In this document: positions 46,096 through 56,906 of the stretch, in pieces | Layout of the letters: every line of letters begins with the position of its first letter | Numbering within the stretch: position 1 is the stretch's first letter | From: Gymnopilus junonius | Taxonomy: Eukaryota; Basidiomycota; Agaricomycetes; Agaricales; Galerinaceae | NCBI GenBank assembly: GCA_015501075.1 | Contig: JADNYJ010000057.1 | Span: forward strand, 162,176-226,175 | Reading direction: 5' to 3' | DNA: 64,000 bases | Made by a program: the position numbers and the translations under genes | Notes under the pieces: model-generated | Told to the model about the DNA's origin: nothing | Seen by the model: the letters and a program-made list of their open reading frames with translations, nothing else | Database searches by the model: none

Positions 46096-49000
46096 ATGAT
46101 GGCATCTTTGTGCACGGTCGATAGCCTCATGGGTATGGTCCTAAGCTTGGATATTTTCCCAAGTTTATTCTCACCTCCTCTTCCAGCACCGGCTGAGAGA
46201 TGCACTCTGTCTCCCATTGTAGCGGCCATTCCGTGGGCCATGGAGGCAATTGTACAAATGCCCCAAGGTGTGGCAGATTTTATTGTTGACATGCCTCAAC
46301 ATCAAGTAGGTTCTTTGCTTGTGACTGACTGAACACCTTTTCTGATTCTTATGTAAACAGCATTTTCTTAAAGCTTTGCACGCATATGAGATGCAACTTC
46401 TGGGTTTTCACAGTAAAGAGCACGGCAGGAACTTTCTTTGGCTAATCGGGATTGAAGTCGAATATATGCAATCGAATACTGTTAATCCCACCGTCCTTGC
46501 TGTTCACTCGAAACTGAGTTCTGCTGCTAGCATCTATGACTACCATAAGATATGTGCCCACGTTTGTGCTTTACGTCTGTTTGAAGAACTTGGCCTACAT
46601 TCAAAATGTTTGAAATGCACCTCTCCGTCTCTTCTGCTTCTGGAGTTATGTTTGCCTAAGGTTGCAGGTGAGAAGGACACACTCCATGTAAGTCGTATAT
46701 TGTTTTCATTTGAAACTGAGCTTATATATTTGCACAAGGGTCTTGAAAAGATGGACGACTGGCCAAAGGTCATGTTGGAATTTTGTCGCCTTGTGCGGGC
46801 TGCAAAGGATGATCATTTGACCGATGTTATTGGTTCGGGAAGCGGATTTCTTTCTTTGCTGTGCATGAGGCAGAGAAATCAACAGAAATGGGGCTATGTT
46901 ACCATTGAAGATAATTTCCTTCAGGTGGCCATTCACGTATACCTCATGAGGATGGTAGAATTCCCAGACGGCATGCTCCCTGACTACCCTGATGACCTCA
47001 AGTCCCCGAAATGGCGGTAAGTGGTGTAATATCCACCCTTGTATGCCAGCTCATTGTTTGTAGAATTTACGCAGATCAACACTCAGGCGAACACTTCATT
47101 CCTGATATGTCTGAGGTGGCTACTTATCTATGTGAACTATATGGTTCCGGCCATGGTTCGTCTACCAGCGCAAGCCTTCGCAATGCCTTTCAGCTGGCAA
47201 GCCTTTTGTCCCCTATGTTTCTATGTGTCACATTTCATCTTGACACCAAGTCTTTCAGTCATCATTTGGCTCTAGAAATTCACTTGGCGACTGCGATGTG
47301 CAAATCAGCCCTCGCCCTCGAGGTGGAGTCTTTGCTTATGGAAGGTCTCATCAGACTTTCGGATGGCAATATCAGCCCATATTCCGTTTTGTCCAATTTG
47401 GTGGACAAATTGCCTTGGGCTGCAATTGAGACTGCATCCAACAATGAGGAGCATCGTTTGTTCAATTTTGTGCAAGGTAGTGTGTCTCTTGGGCGTTTCT
47501 TCCTGTTTCCAAGCTGCTTACTGGCATGGCATATTTACAGGTCCCTCTCCACCATCAGTATCCCCTGCTCTGTCTCCCTGCAGCAATCCTTTGACTACAA
47601 TATGTCCTGGAAATGCCTCGGATGCGAATGGCAAAGGTAATGTATCCAACATGTTAGCCCCCACTCCGCTGACATTTGTCTTCGTCAGTTGATGCAATAC
47701 AACATGGACGTACCAATTTGGATGTGAATCCCCTGCCGAATTCCACTGTTATGTCGGTTGTTATGGGTGATCCTCCCATTCTTGCTATTTCTGATCAAAC
47801 TTTGAATGTCACCTCTGAAGTCGTCCCTTCGGTGCCTCCCGATTCCTCTAGCACCACCGCGGTTGATGCCCTGCTTCGTAAAGATGCAGTAGGCGTGTTG
47901 AAGCAGCAATTGGCCCTCCAGGGAAGACTGTGTCTGACATATTACCCTCTGTTCCACCAGCAGATGGTAGCATTGAGCCCACATCGGTGAGCCCTGCATC
48001 CCATGCAACTACACTTTTGCCTGAGGTTACGACCTCTTCTGCGGTGCGTGGTGTTATATTTCATCGCTTTACGTTCTCCATTTGACCTGCTAATCCAGTC
48101 TTCATTGTCGTCATCTCTACCTGTATTCAAACCCTCTACTGAGGGTCCTAATGTGTTGGCTGACTCTCTCGCCTCGAGTTTGAATAAAGCATTCAATTCA
48201 TCGGTGACGCCCATCTTAACTCCTGGCCAAGACACTGTCAATCCCCGTGAAATTTTACCTGACCAATCTCCAAGTCCCGCTGACATGAATGTTGGGGCCG
48301 CTGATGTTGATATGGATACTATGCCCAATGATGATACTGAACCCGAATCTTTGATGGAATCTTCAGAATCGGAATCAGAATCAGAATCTGGTATGTCGAT
48401 TCAGTTGTTCACAAATGCATCATCCTTCAACCAATGATTGACAGCTTCAGATTCCGATGATCCTACCTATAAAGCCAAACCGCCTTGGAATTGTTCGCCA
48501 CCTGCGAAGCAAATGAACAAAGACACTGACTTGAACGAGAAGCAACCTAATGCCCAGGCCGATGATTCGAAAAAGCCCAACCAACGTCCCCGACCCCCAC
48601 GGCCCAACAAATCTCAGGATAAGAACAAACCTCTGAGACCTGGGAAGCGAGCTAGATCGCCTTCATCCAAGTCTCACATCAACACCAATTCAGATGCTGG
48701 CATCGTAGACGTCGACACCTTGCCTGGGAACTCGATGGATAACCCAATTGATGTAGATGATTTTGCATCTTTGTTTGAACCTGCGGTGATGCATGATTAT
48801 GTGCATTTCCTTCCTTTCTTTTGCCCTGATATCTTACTGATATGATTGCAGGTTAAGAAAGAGGATATTTCTATTGGCACGAATGCCGTGCCTCCCCGGA
48901 TTCCATGTGGGTATTCATTTGTTGGGTATGATGCCAACGGAAATGAAGTACCCTTCACGCCCACATCTCATGTCCGTATCTGTGCTTTTTAATCTGATTG

Positions 49001-49855
49001 GTGCTAATTGGGGCATCTTTTTTAGTACAAGATTTATAATGAATGCATCAAGCAGTTTCTGGACAAGATCACCGAGAACTATGTCGATGGCAAGCCACGC
49101 CATCTTTTGGGACCCTCTCATTCCATTATTCAGATTATCGAGTACGATAACTTCATAGCTATGGATCCTTCAGCTTTACAGGAGATTATGGGGCGCAAGC
49201 ATATTGTCATCATGGGTATTCCTCACGATAAAAATGTGAAATTCGATGAAACTGCCATGTGAACTTTGATAGGTTCACTCTCGAGCCAAGTGTCTATTAA
49301 CGGTGCGCCACGTTTTTGTTTTTTTGTTTTTTTTTTTTCCTTTATTCCAATCTTTTTTTGATATTTTCTTAGACTTTTCTATAAAACCGACCAAGTCTGA
49401 TGTCTGCATCCCTACCATTGTCAGTGGGTATGCAAGTGACATCTTAACCAACGCTTCCACTGAAGGCCGAATCCTCAACGGCTTGGACTTTCCGATGTCT
49501 GATGCTGACCATCGACCTAATTCGTACTTGGCTGATCTATCTGCATGGGATGTTACACATGGACAGCACAACTTGCCAACCAAAGCTCAATTCCCAGCAG
49601 GGGATTTTCGATGGGGCACAATGGGCACACCTGACACAATTACCTTTCTTCATCTCGACTGCGATGGTCTTAACAGCAATGATGGGCCTTACTATGGCAA
49701 AAAGCTATGGGGCCTTGCAGAGCCGCTTTCTGGGAAACCAATGTTGTCAATCTACTATTTTATTGATGAATCTTTTGCCCTGAACAAAGTGAAGAAGGAT
49801 GCACCCTACAAATTTGAAGCCATTGTCCTCGGACCTGGTGATATGATGTGAGTTT
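46096..49855 (+). pseudogene. JmjC-like (cupin Fe/2-oxoglutarate) gene, cut off by a Gypsy insertion fragment
   Basis: Starts at ATG ATG (46096). Early exons code a helical part: MPQHQ joined to HFLKALHAYEMQLLGF after an intron near 46307, KMDDWPKVMLEFCRLVRAAK, YADQHSGEHFIPDMSEVATY and LVDKLPWAAIETAS. A Pro/Ser/Thr and Asp-rich linker follows (47550-48800), then GYSFVGYDANGNEVPF, YKIYNECIKQFLDKITENY and VSIN spliced to DFSIKPTKSDV. The last block, near 49600-49850, has GTMGTPDTITFLHLDCDG with an H-x-D pair, GKKLWGLAEP and IVLGPGDMM, as in JmjC-type proteins in which the second His would come later. An in-frame TGA occurs at about 49259, and after 49855 Gypsy sequence follows directly. No remainder is found downstream. 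Not expected to be functional. Confidence 0.6.
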
Positions 49856-49857
49856 CT

Positions 49858-50421
49858 CCGCGTTTTATCTCCGTAGAAGAAAAACTGAAAAACCTCATCT
49901 CGGACAGAAAAGAAGCCCTTGCCGCGCACGAACTGGCAAGAGCAAGAATGGCCGATCGACGAAAGTCTAACTTTGTACCATTCAAAGAAGGACAAAAGGT
50001 ATGGCTTGATTCGAGAAACCTCAAGACACGGTACAACAAGAAGCTAGCACCTAGAAGGGAAGGACCGTTCAAGATCAAACACGTCTTAGGACCTCTCACG
50101 TATCAACTACAGCTGCCAAAGACATGGAGGATTCATGACATCTTCCATGCAACGTTGTTGATGCCCTACACGGAAACACAGGTTCACGGCCGGAACTTCA
50201 CTCAACCACCCCCTGAAACGATTGATGGAGAACCAGAATACGAGGTTGAAACGATTCTGAACCATCGAAAGTACAGAAATGGACGCTATCAATACCACGT
50301 CAAGTGGCTCGGCTATCCGATATCCGAAGCATCGTGGGAACCCGGGTCAAACCTTGCCAATGCATCAGAAAAACTTGAAGTTTACAAGCAACTTCATCTC
50401 CTACCGCCCTACCAACTATGA
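49858..50421 (+). CDS. Gypsy integrase C-terminal region with chromodomain (5'-truncated)
   Basis: The open frame begins inside the integrase linker (ISVEEKLKNLISDRKEAL) and runs to a stop at 50419-50421. The SH3-like tail is visible as FKEGQKVWLDSRNLKTRY, GPFKIKHVLGPLTYQLQL and IHDIFHATLLMPY. A clear chromodomain follows: EYEVETILNHRKY, YHVKWLGYP and SWEPGSNL. In chromoviruses this domain directs new copies to modified heterochromatic histones. The sequence is complete from here to the stop. No catalytic integrase residues are included, so the fragment cannot integrate on its own. Confidence 0.9.
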   Translation, partial: PRFISVEEKLKNLISDRKEALAAHELARARMADRRKSNFVPFKEGQKVWLDSRNLKTRYNKKLAPRREGPFKIKHVLGPLTYQLQLPKTWRIHDIFHATLLMPYTETQVHGRNFTQPPPETIDGEPEYEVETILNHRKYRNGRYQYHVKWLGYPISEASWEPGSNLANASEKLEVYKQLHLLPPYQL

Positions 50422-50807
50422 ACTCGAACACAGTGTCTCCCTCTCACTACGACCACTCGTTCATGGCCGATCTTTTTACTACAAACTCGAACACCACACC
50501 CCTCTCTCACCAAGATGATACATTCATAGTCGACACCCTCACCTTCCCAAAACCGCCACCCACACCCGAACAGATGAAGATCACCTACTGGGAATGGAAG
50601 TTCGCACGAGAACCTCCTGCACCAGTACCTAATAATATAACCTGGAAAAGTGAACAAGAATGGAATGCCATAGTGACTACCAGGATGATCGACCGAGAAA
50701 ACGACAGATGGGACACTGAAACAATCACCCCTACCAAGGAGAAGGCCTCAAGGCGCCTGATCAAGAAACTGCGGACTGTCCTTGAGGAATACTTGGAATA
50801 CCTATAA
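50418..50807 (+). CDS. Small open frame after pol in the Gypsy element, ATGA overlap
   Basis: 129 codons. Its ATG (50418-50420) overlaps the pol stop TGA (50419-50421) in the sequence ATGA, an arrangement used for stop-restart translation. The protein has a Ser/Thr/Pro-rich start and a charged C part (NDRWDTETITPTKEKASRR, TVLEEYLEYL) with helix-like character. I recognise no domain. It may be a real accessory protein, since the frame is intact while length and position are non-random. Confidence 0.45.
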   Translation: MNSNTVSPSHYDHSFMADLFTTNSNTTPLSHQDDTFIVDTLTFPKPPPTPEQMKITYWEWKFAREPPAPVPNNITWKSEQEWNAIVTTRMIDRENDRWDTETITPTKEKASRRLIKKLRTVLEEYLEYL

Positions 50808-50863
50808 AAAAGGTGAACCAGCCCACCTCATATTCCCCAGTTTCTTCATCGTCCCACACAAAC

Positions 50864-52051
50864 ATGCCTCGCCTCTCTACTCGAACCCGCGCTGCTGCCT
50901 CCACTCCCACCTCGTCCCCTTCTGCAATACGCGCTCGCCTCGCCCAAGCGAACGCACCTTCACTCGAACCGACCCCTGGCCCCTCTTCCTCTCGAACTAG
51001 AACAGAAGTCCGTCTCTCCCAGACGGACTCCTCCTCTGACTCACCCGATCCGAACGATGCTCCATTCACGAGGTACCCACCTCCTATCCCTACGGTACAC
51101 GCCCCCGTCCGTTCTGTTGAGGACTTCCTCAACTTACTCGACTTTGTCGATTTTCAACAGCTCACCCATAAGGAACTGGAACAGTTCCTTCAACATCCCC
51201 GTCGTTATTCCACCGCCCTTGAGGTCCTTCAAAACGATCCCTTCCTCAGGGACACCCTCCGTCAGTTTAAATATGAAACGGACCGCACCGCACGCCACCG
51301 CGAAGTAGTCAAGGCGTCTCGAACAAAGTCGCTGCAATTGTTCGAGACTCTCATGCGCTTCCGACTCGAAAGAGTTATCAACCCTCTCCTCGTCAGCAGC
51401 AGACGACGAGGAGAACGCCCTCCCACTTCTACGTCTGCTATTAGGTCTGAAGACGAACCTCTCCACTCCCCCTCTCCTTATAACATCGCCCCACAGACCT
51501 ATCCACCCATTCCTCCTCGCGACGAACGATTCATCAACACCGTCTCAGTCGACGACTGCTCCCCAGGACCCCTTCCGACACGCTCCCTTGCACCACCCCC
51601 GACCACGCCACCCATCACCACCCCCCGAAGACACCCGCTCGCTACCATGCAGACGACCTCTGCCCAGAATGCCGCCCGTAACCACCCTCCTTCCTACACC
51701 GAATCCCCTTCTTTACCGACCCGACCCCAGACTCCCTTCCGACCGGCCCGACACCCGACGAACCCCCGACTGAGTCCACGACGGCGCTGCTTTGTTTGCA
51801 GCAGCGCGAACCACTGGCAGGCAGACTGCCGTAGCTACCGCTGCCGCCACTGCCGCCAGTATCGTCCTGGCCATAACTCGATCGACTGTAGTCGACGACC
51901 GATCCGACGAAGTGACGGGGAGTTCGTAGGATATGCCTACGAATTTACGGAAGAACAATTGGCAATGTCGACGAAATCGACAACTCGCCCAACGACTGGT
52001 ACGACGCGGCACACGACAGCTGGCAGGGAGAAGATGCGGAGAATAACATGA
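50864..52051 (+). CDS. Gag-like protein with two zinc knuckles, encoded downstream of pol in the Gypsy element
   Basis: 395 residues from the first ATG (MPRLSTRTRAAAS); an open stretch continues upstream to 50813 without an ATG. The N part is Ser/Pro/Thr-rich, then a helical region (SVEDFLNLLDFVDFQQLTHK, LQLFETLMRFRLERVINPLL), then a Pro-rich linker. A cysteine-rich block near 51780-51890 has CFVCSSANHWQADC and CRHCRQYRPGHNSIDC, resembling two CCHC-type knuckles of nucleic-acid-binding Gag proteins. Gag normally precedes pol, so a Gag-like frame between pol and the 3' LTR is unusual. The frame ends at 52051 just before the polypurine tract. Confidence 0.65.
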   Translation: MPRLSTRTRAAASTPTSSPSAIRARLAQANAPSLEPTPGPSSSRTRTEVRLSQTDSSSDSPDPNDAPFTRYPPPIPTVHAPVRSVEDFLNLLDFVDFQQLTHKELEQFLQHPRRYSTALEVLQNDPFLRDTLRQFKYETDRTARHREVVKASRTKSLQLFETLMRFRLERVINPLLVSSRRRGERPPTSTSAIRSEDEPLHSPSPYNIAPQTYPPIPPRDERFINTVSVDDCSPGPLPTRSLAPPPTTPPITTPRRHPLATMQTTSAQNAARNHPPSYTESPSLPTRPQTPFRPARHPTNPRLSPRRRCFVCSSANHWQADCRSYRCRHCRQYRPGHNSIDCSRRPIRRSDGEFVGYAYEFTEEQLAMSTKSTTRPTTGTTRHTTAGREKMRRIT

Positions 52052-52104
52052 GCGGGGAGCCCCATTATTGAAGCCAGGGGCTTCAATTCTTAGTAGGGGG
52101 GTAA

Positions 52105-52560
52105 TGTTACGACTCTCTTCTCGGTTATCTTATCGCGCGCCCCTCATTTCCTTTTTCTTATCATTTATTCGAACGTTTACTATTTATAGTTTCTTCATGA
52201 TCATCTTCGCTCGCGAGATGATCATTCTTTCTTACTTGTATGAGGACAATCTTCCCTTTCTGATCATCATCCCTTCCGCAGTACTCTATGATGATCATCC
52301 CCTTCCGATTCCCCTTGTTTCGTCACCGTTTCATTATATTATTATCAACCACAAATAACTATATAAACAGTAGCTAGACTACGATGTACATTAGCTTGTT
52401 CTTGAGAAATACACATCTCTTGTAACATTCGAGACGAACTTGAACCACTAGGCATTCTTCTGTCGAAGACAATACCTAGCGGACTTCATCGAACGAACTC
52501 TACGACTACTACGCCAGACCTTATCTTATCTGATTAGGTTCTGTCATCAACGTCGTAACA
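52105..52560 (+). repeat. Gypsy 3' LTR (456 bp)
   Basis: Begins TGTTACGACTC right after the polypurine run AGTAGGGGGGTAA and ends CGTCGTAACA, so it has the usual TG...CA ends with a 9 bp inverted repeat TGTTACGAC/GTCGTAACA. A TATA box (TATAAA, 52362-52367) gives a likely transcription start region. Sequence after 52560 belongs to a DDE transposase fragment, so the element had inserted into or beside that gene. Confidence 0.9.
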
Positions 52561-54153
52561 GGCAGGACTGGCGTCCTTGCCAAGCACCCAGATATTGTCG
52601 ATGAGATCAAGAAAACTCTCAAAGATCTTCGCACATCAGGATTCATTGTTAATGTACCTTTAGGGCACTCAATCATGCTAGGGGTTATCAGAAAGCACGA
52701 CGCCAGTTTGCTCACCAATTTTAAATGCTCCGAGCGATATGTACATTCATTCTTCGAGAGCAGCATGAAGTGGTCCCCTCGAACTGCCACCCGTGCAGCT
52801 GCACATATTCCTCCCATGCTACCGAGGTCTGTACTTGAACACATTTTCATCTTGTCTACGCAATGAAATGGGACAACATATCTCCATGACTGGTCATAAA
52901 TGTTAATCAGGTCAGAAATTATATCCTCCCCAGCAGTTCAAGAATGTTTCATGACAAGGGAGCAGCTCAAGTCGATGCAGTGGCAAAGGATGAAAAGCGA
53001 GCTTACACTCTTCTGGTTGCCTCAACACCTGCTGGCGACTTCCTTCCATTCCAGCAAGTCTGGGGTGGCCAATCGATCCGGTCAGTGCCTCAGCGCACTG
53101 CACCTGGAATGGATGAAGCGCAGGCATGTGGTATGCATTTTGCATTTGCTCAGAGCTCTACAAGCCCTCGAAGTCACTTCAGTACACTGAAGACCATGAA
53201 AGAATGGATTACCGAGATCCTTCAGCCCTACGTTCGCCAGGTCATAGAAGAGGAAGGTCTTGACGATGATCAGAAATGCATTCTCTATATAGACATTTAC
53301 CCTGTTCATGCAGGCGAACCGTTCAGAACTTACATGTTTGACAAACATCCCAATGTTATTCTAATCTTCATCCCAGGGAACTGCACCAGTGTCTTCCAAC
53401 CTGCGGATGTTGGTCTTCAGCATCCTATTAAACACCTTCTTAAGCAGCATCTGTTTGAATGGATGGCTGATATTCATGCTGAGAAGATAAAGGAAGGAGT
53501 CACACCTGAAGAGATTCGATGGTCACTGAAGTTGGGCCATTGCGAGACGCCTCAGTAGCTGGCCTAATCCATGTCGACGATTTCATGAAGACATATGAGG
53601 GGCATGAGCTGATTAAAAAGGTATGTCGAGGTTCCAGTGCTTCCCGGAATTTATTTGTCCTGATGAGCTTGCTTTTTACTCAAGGCTTGGGCTAAATCAG
53701 TTGCTGGTGAATGGTGTTTATCAGCAGAGAGTTTGACAAGCAAGAAAGCGCAGCAAGGACTTAACGAGTACCTCAAGACCGATCCTACACTCTTCGAAGA
53801 GATCAGAGCCCATTGCGGACATGTCAAAGGCCTTGAGAGGTGGAAAACAATTGTGCCGAAAACAAGATGGATCCAGAGTGCTTTGATGATAGTGACATCC
53901 CTGTTCAGAATGTCATTGCGCTACCATTGGTGAAGATCTGCCTGTACCTCCTGGGATCTGGATGGCACAGCACACAGTAGATGTGGTTGAGGTGGCGGAT
54001 GAAGGTCTTTTGGCGGGCAGAGATGAGGAAAACGTGTGGGCTTTTGATGATGACGAGAGACAAGGCTTTGGTCTTGATTTGGAGTTGGAAGGTCCGAATC
54101 AGGACTGGACGGGTTGGCGTAGAATTTTCGGCGATTTTTTCCGATTAAATTAA
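52561..54153 (+). pseudogene. DDE_1-type transposase, C-terminal two thirds, split by frame changes
   Basis: The first block (KHPDIVDEIKKTLKDLRTSG, FFESSMKWSPRTATRAAAHI) is a helix-turn-helix-like linker. The catalytic part contains QVDAVAKDEKRAYTLLVAST, FLPFQQVWGGQSIRSVP, an acidic-residue strand ILYIDIYPVHAGE, and LIFIPGNCTSVFQPADVGLQ followed by IKHLLKQ. This order is typical of the pogo-like/DDE_1 endonuclease superfamily. The frame shifts near 53550, and later AWAKSVAGEW, LTSKKAQQGLNEYL and an acidic end region appear. The N terminus is absent because the LTR starts where it should be. It is probably not active. Confidence 0.7.
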
Positions 54154-54375
54154 CCTTTTTCGAGAATATTTACATGTCATGATTTCTATTAGCAACCGAC
54201 CCTCCGTGAGCCGTGACGTCACGGCGAATTAACCACCCAACCGGGGGTCCGTGACCCATGACAGTTGCCTCCATACATGCACGGACAGTAGTTCGGTATC
54301 CTCTGAGGGCATCAGTGGATATGTCTTGAAGACCTTTGGTTGAAAACCTTCTTTGAGTTCAATCTTATGGTCCCA
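54154..54375. other. Spacer with GTGACGTCAC-type palindromes
   Basis: Contains CCGTGACGTCACGG (about 54212) and a nearby inverted-like GGTCCGTGACCCATGAC. The GTGACC-type motif also occurs in the MITE arms at 29.7 and 30.6 kb. No gene seen. Confidence 0.4.
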
Positions 54376-56906
54376 AGATCAAGATTTGGGGAATCAGTTG
54401 GTGGTGTCTTTATTGAAGATGTCCAAGTATTCATGGTATTCCAGTGGGATCATTTCCTTGAGTGGCTTTTCTTTCTTCTTTGTATTGTGTTTCTGAGCAA
54501 AGATTTGTGAGGAAGTCAGCTTCACATTGATCCAGATTTTGTTGTCATCCTTAGGGATGTTCCAAATCTCCTTCATTTCCGAAGGGGTTTGTTACCAAAA
54601 AGGAAATGATTAAGTCCAAAGAGTCATCCAGCTGATTGACTGTTGGATTTCCTCATCGGGTACTTCTTCTATTTGGGAAGTAGTACTAATCTCCCTGTTG
54701 AGTTTAATGTCCATTTTTCCAGTTGATGTCTGGGTTGTTTTCTTCGAACCAGGGAAAACCAAGAATACTTCTGTTTTCCAGGCTGGTGACCAGTAGTCAT
54801 TCCATTCAGGGTTGTCCATCGATGTCGAGCTTTAGATCAACATAGCATTTGATGGTTCCCTTTTTGTTTGGGTTCCATCCTATTGAAGACTCAATTTCCT
54901 TTTCCAGTGGTTTTGTTTCCAGGTTGTGTTTCTTTGTGAAGTTCTGGTCAATGAACTTCCCTTTTGCTCCAGTGTCTCCCAGAGCGATCCAATGATTTTC
55001 GTTCTGTTCTGGTCTCGAATGAAAAGGGCAATTGGAGCGATTTATTTTCAATTTGAGCTGAGACTACAGAATAAATATCTAAGTGGAGTTGCATACGTTG
55101 GTTCATGCATCTCCTCATTGAAAACCCTCTTGGTCTCCCATTTCATAATTCTTTTTTCTTCTTCAGTAAGGTCCTGCATGAGGGACCTAATGTGCATGGA
55201 GTGCTTTCCCTTTGAGGGGTTCTTCTTCAGCGGAGGGTTCCTCCTGTTCTTGCCTTCTGGGGCAGTCTCTTGAGACATGCCTGGGCTTCTTGCATCAGAA
55301 GCAGAGCCCCTTTCTCATGAGTCTCACTTTGTTCTTCCTGGTCATGGCATTGATGTCAATTTTGTCAACATCCATAGTGTTTGGGTCTTGGTGAGTCATT
55401 CAGGATGCTGGCACATGGTAGTGTGGGGCAGGGGTTCCTCTGGCAATGTTAGCCCACCAAGTCTTTCATTCGGTTGGCACTTGGGCAGTATTTTGCCCAG
55501 GAGATGCACCAGGTTCATTTGATGGGTATCATACTTGTAGTTTCTTTCTGTTGCCAGGCAGCAAGTATGGTTGGGAGTATGTCAAGTCCCATTATCTTTT
55601 CCTGAAGCCAAGTGTTCAGGGCATTCATGTAATAGTCAACTAGGACACTTTCATTCCCAGTTGTGGGAATCTTGGCAGTCTTGACTAGTTCATTGAACTT
55701 GGTATTGAGTTTGGCAGCTGAAGCTTTTCCCTGCTTCAGGTTTCATAGATCAAAGAACACTTGATCTTTTGTTTCAGTTGGTTTGAAGGTGGCTTCAAAC
55801 TCTTTCTCAAAGTCTACAGTGGAGCCATAGTTCTTGGTTTTCATTCCAGTGGGTACTCCCATGGCATTCACATCATCCTTGATGTGATCTTCTCTCCAAG
55901 CCTTCTTTCAGGCTTCAGCTTCACCTCCTTTGAGAAGTCCAAGTGTGAACATGATCTTCTTGATGTCTGTGTCATAAATATTGCTCTTTAGTTCAAGGTA
56001 ATCACCCAGGTCTTGGGTGAATTCCTGACTTTAGAATGGTCTCCAGAAAAGGGTTGAGGATAATTCCTAATCCTTTTCTATTGGAGGAGGTGGGAGTGGC
56101 GGGGCAGTGTCAGAAGATTCTCCTGGCATTTGGTTCATTCATGGGGTAGAAGACGGTTGAGATCTGAGTAGAGTATCTAGCAGAGATTCGAAGTCACATC
56201 TTAGTATGCCAGGTTCTTGGACAGTAGATCCAAAGAAAGTCGATTGGGTCAATGGAGATTCATCTCCTTCAGGTGGTGTTTCAAAAGCATTGGACGCTCC
56301 TGAGTCAGAGGTTCGGTCAGGGTTCAGGTCAGAGAATTCTTTGTCACTAGAGATAGTGGTGAATCATCCTTTTCTTGAGCCGTAGTGTTGGAGGATAATG
56401 CTTGCTAGGCAGAAGCATTGGATAGGTGGGAGCTTGTTCTTTTGTTATGACATTGACAATAGAACTTTAATCTGATAAGATAAAGTCTAGTGTAGTAGTC
56501 ATAGAGTTCATTTCAATGAAGTCCACTAAGGTATTGTCTTCAACAGAAGATTGCCTTAGTAGTTCAAGTTCACTCTGATTGTTACAAGAGAGTTATATTC
56601 TCAAGAACAAGCTAAAGAATACAGTAGGCTAGCTATGGTTTATATACTATTTGTGGTTGATAATAATATAAATGAAATGGTAACAAAATGAGGGGAATTG
56701 GAAGGGATGATCATCACAGAGATACTGCAGAAGGGGTGATGATCAGAAAGGAAAGATTGTCTGCATATATGATGAGTAAGAGAAAGAATGATCATCTTTA
56801 TGAAGAAAGATGATCATGATGAAAATCTATATAAATAACAATTCATTCAAAAATGATAAGAAAAATGAGGGCAGGTGATAAGATAAAGAAATGAGGAATC
56901 ATAACA
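54376..56906 (-). mobile_element. Decayed Ty3/Gypsy retrotransposon, 5' half (LTR, gag, protease, RT start)
   Basis: Reading leftward: LTR 56906-56443, then a gag region with stops in every frame (56400-55300; blocks such as FNELVKTAKIPTTGNESVLV and HVSRDCPRR, the end of a zinc knuckle whose Cys are lost). A protease region at about 54980 reads IALGDTGAKGKFID, where active elements have DTGA or DSGA. The start of reverse transcriptase is EYHEYLDIFNKD near 54410, where it ends. The copy is AT-rich with few CpG and cannot be active. It belongs to the same family as the young fragment at 49856-52560 (shared LTR) but is in opposite orientation. Confidence 0.82.
56443..56906 (-). repeat. Gypsy 5' LTR, mutated copy (464 bp)
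   Basis: On the minus strand it starts TGTTATGATTC and ends TGTCATAACA. It aligns end to end with the LTR at 52105-52560: shared blocks include TTATCAACCACAAATA, TAGCTTGTTCTTGAGAA and GAAGACAATACCT. Most differences are CpG in the young copy and TpG or CpA here. Confidence 0.87.

Larger units (their letters stand above)
49856..52560 (+). mobile_element. Ty3/Gypsy chromovirus-type retrotransposon, 3' half with one LTR
   Basis: Contains the end of pol (integrase C terminus with chromodomain), two further open frames and a 456 bp 3' LTR. The 5' LTR, gag, protease, RT and most of integrase are missing: homology starts abruptly at about 49856 in the JmjC-like gene. The sequence is GC-balanced and all three frames are intact, so this copy is young. 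The LTR matches the one at 56443-56906 on the other strand. Confidence 0.88.

Noticed and set aside
49856..56906. One Gypsy element split by the proposed inversion
   Set aside because: The two halves lie on the same side of both breakpoints, lack the RT to integrase middle, and differ strongly in CpG decay, so they are separate copies.
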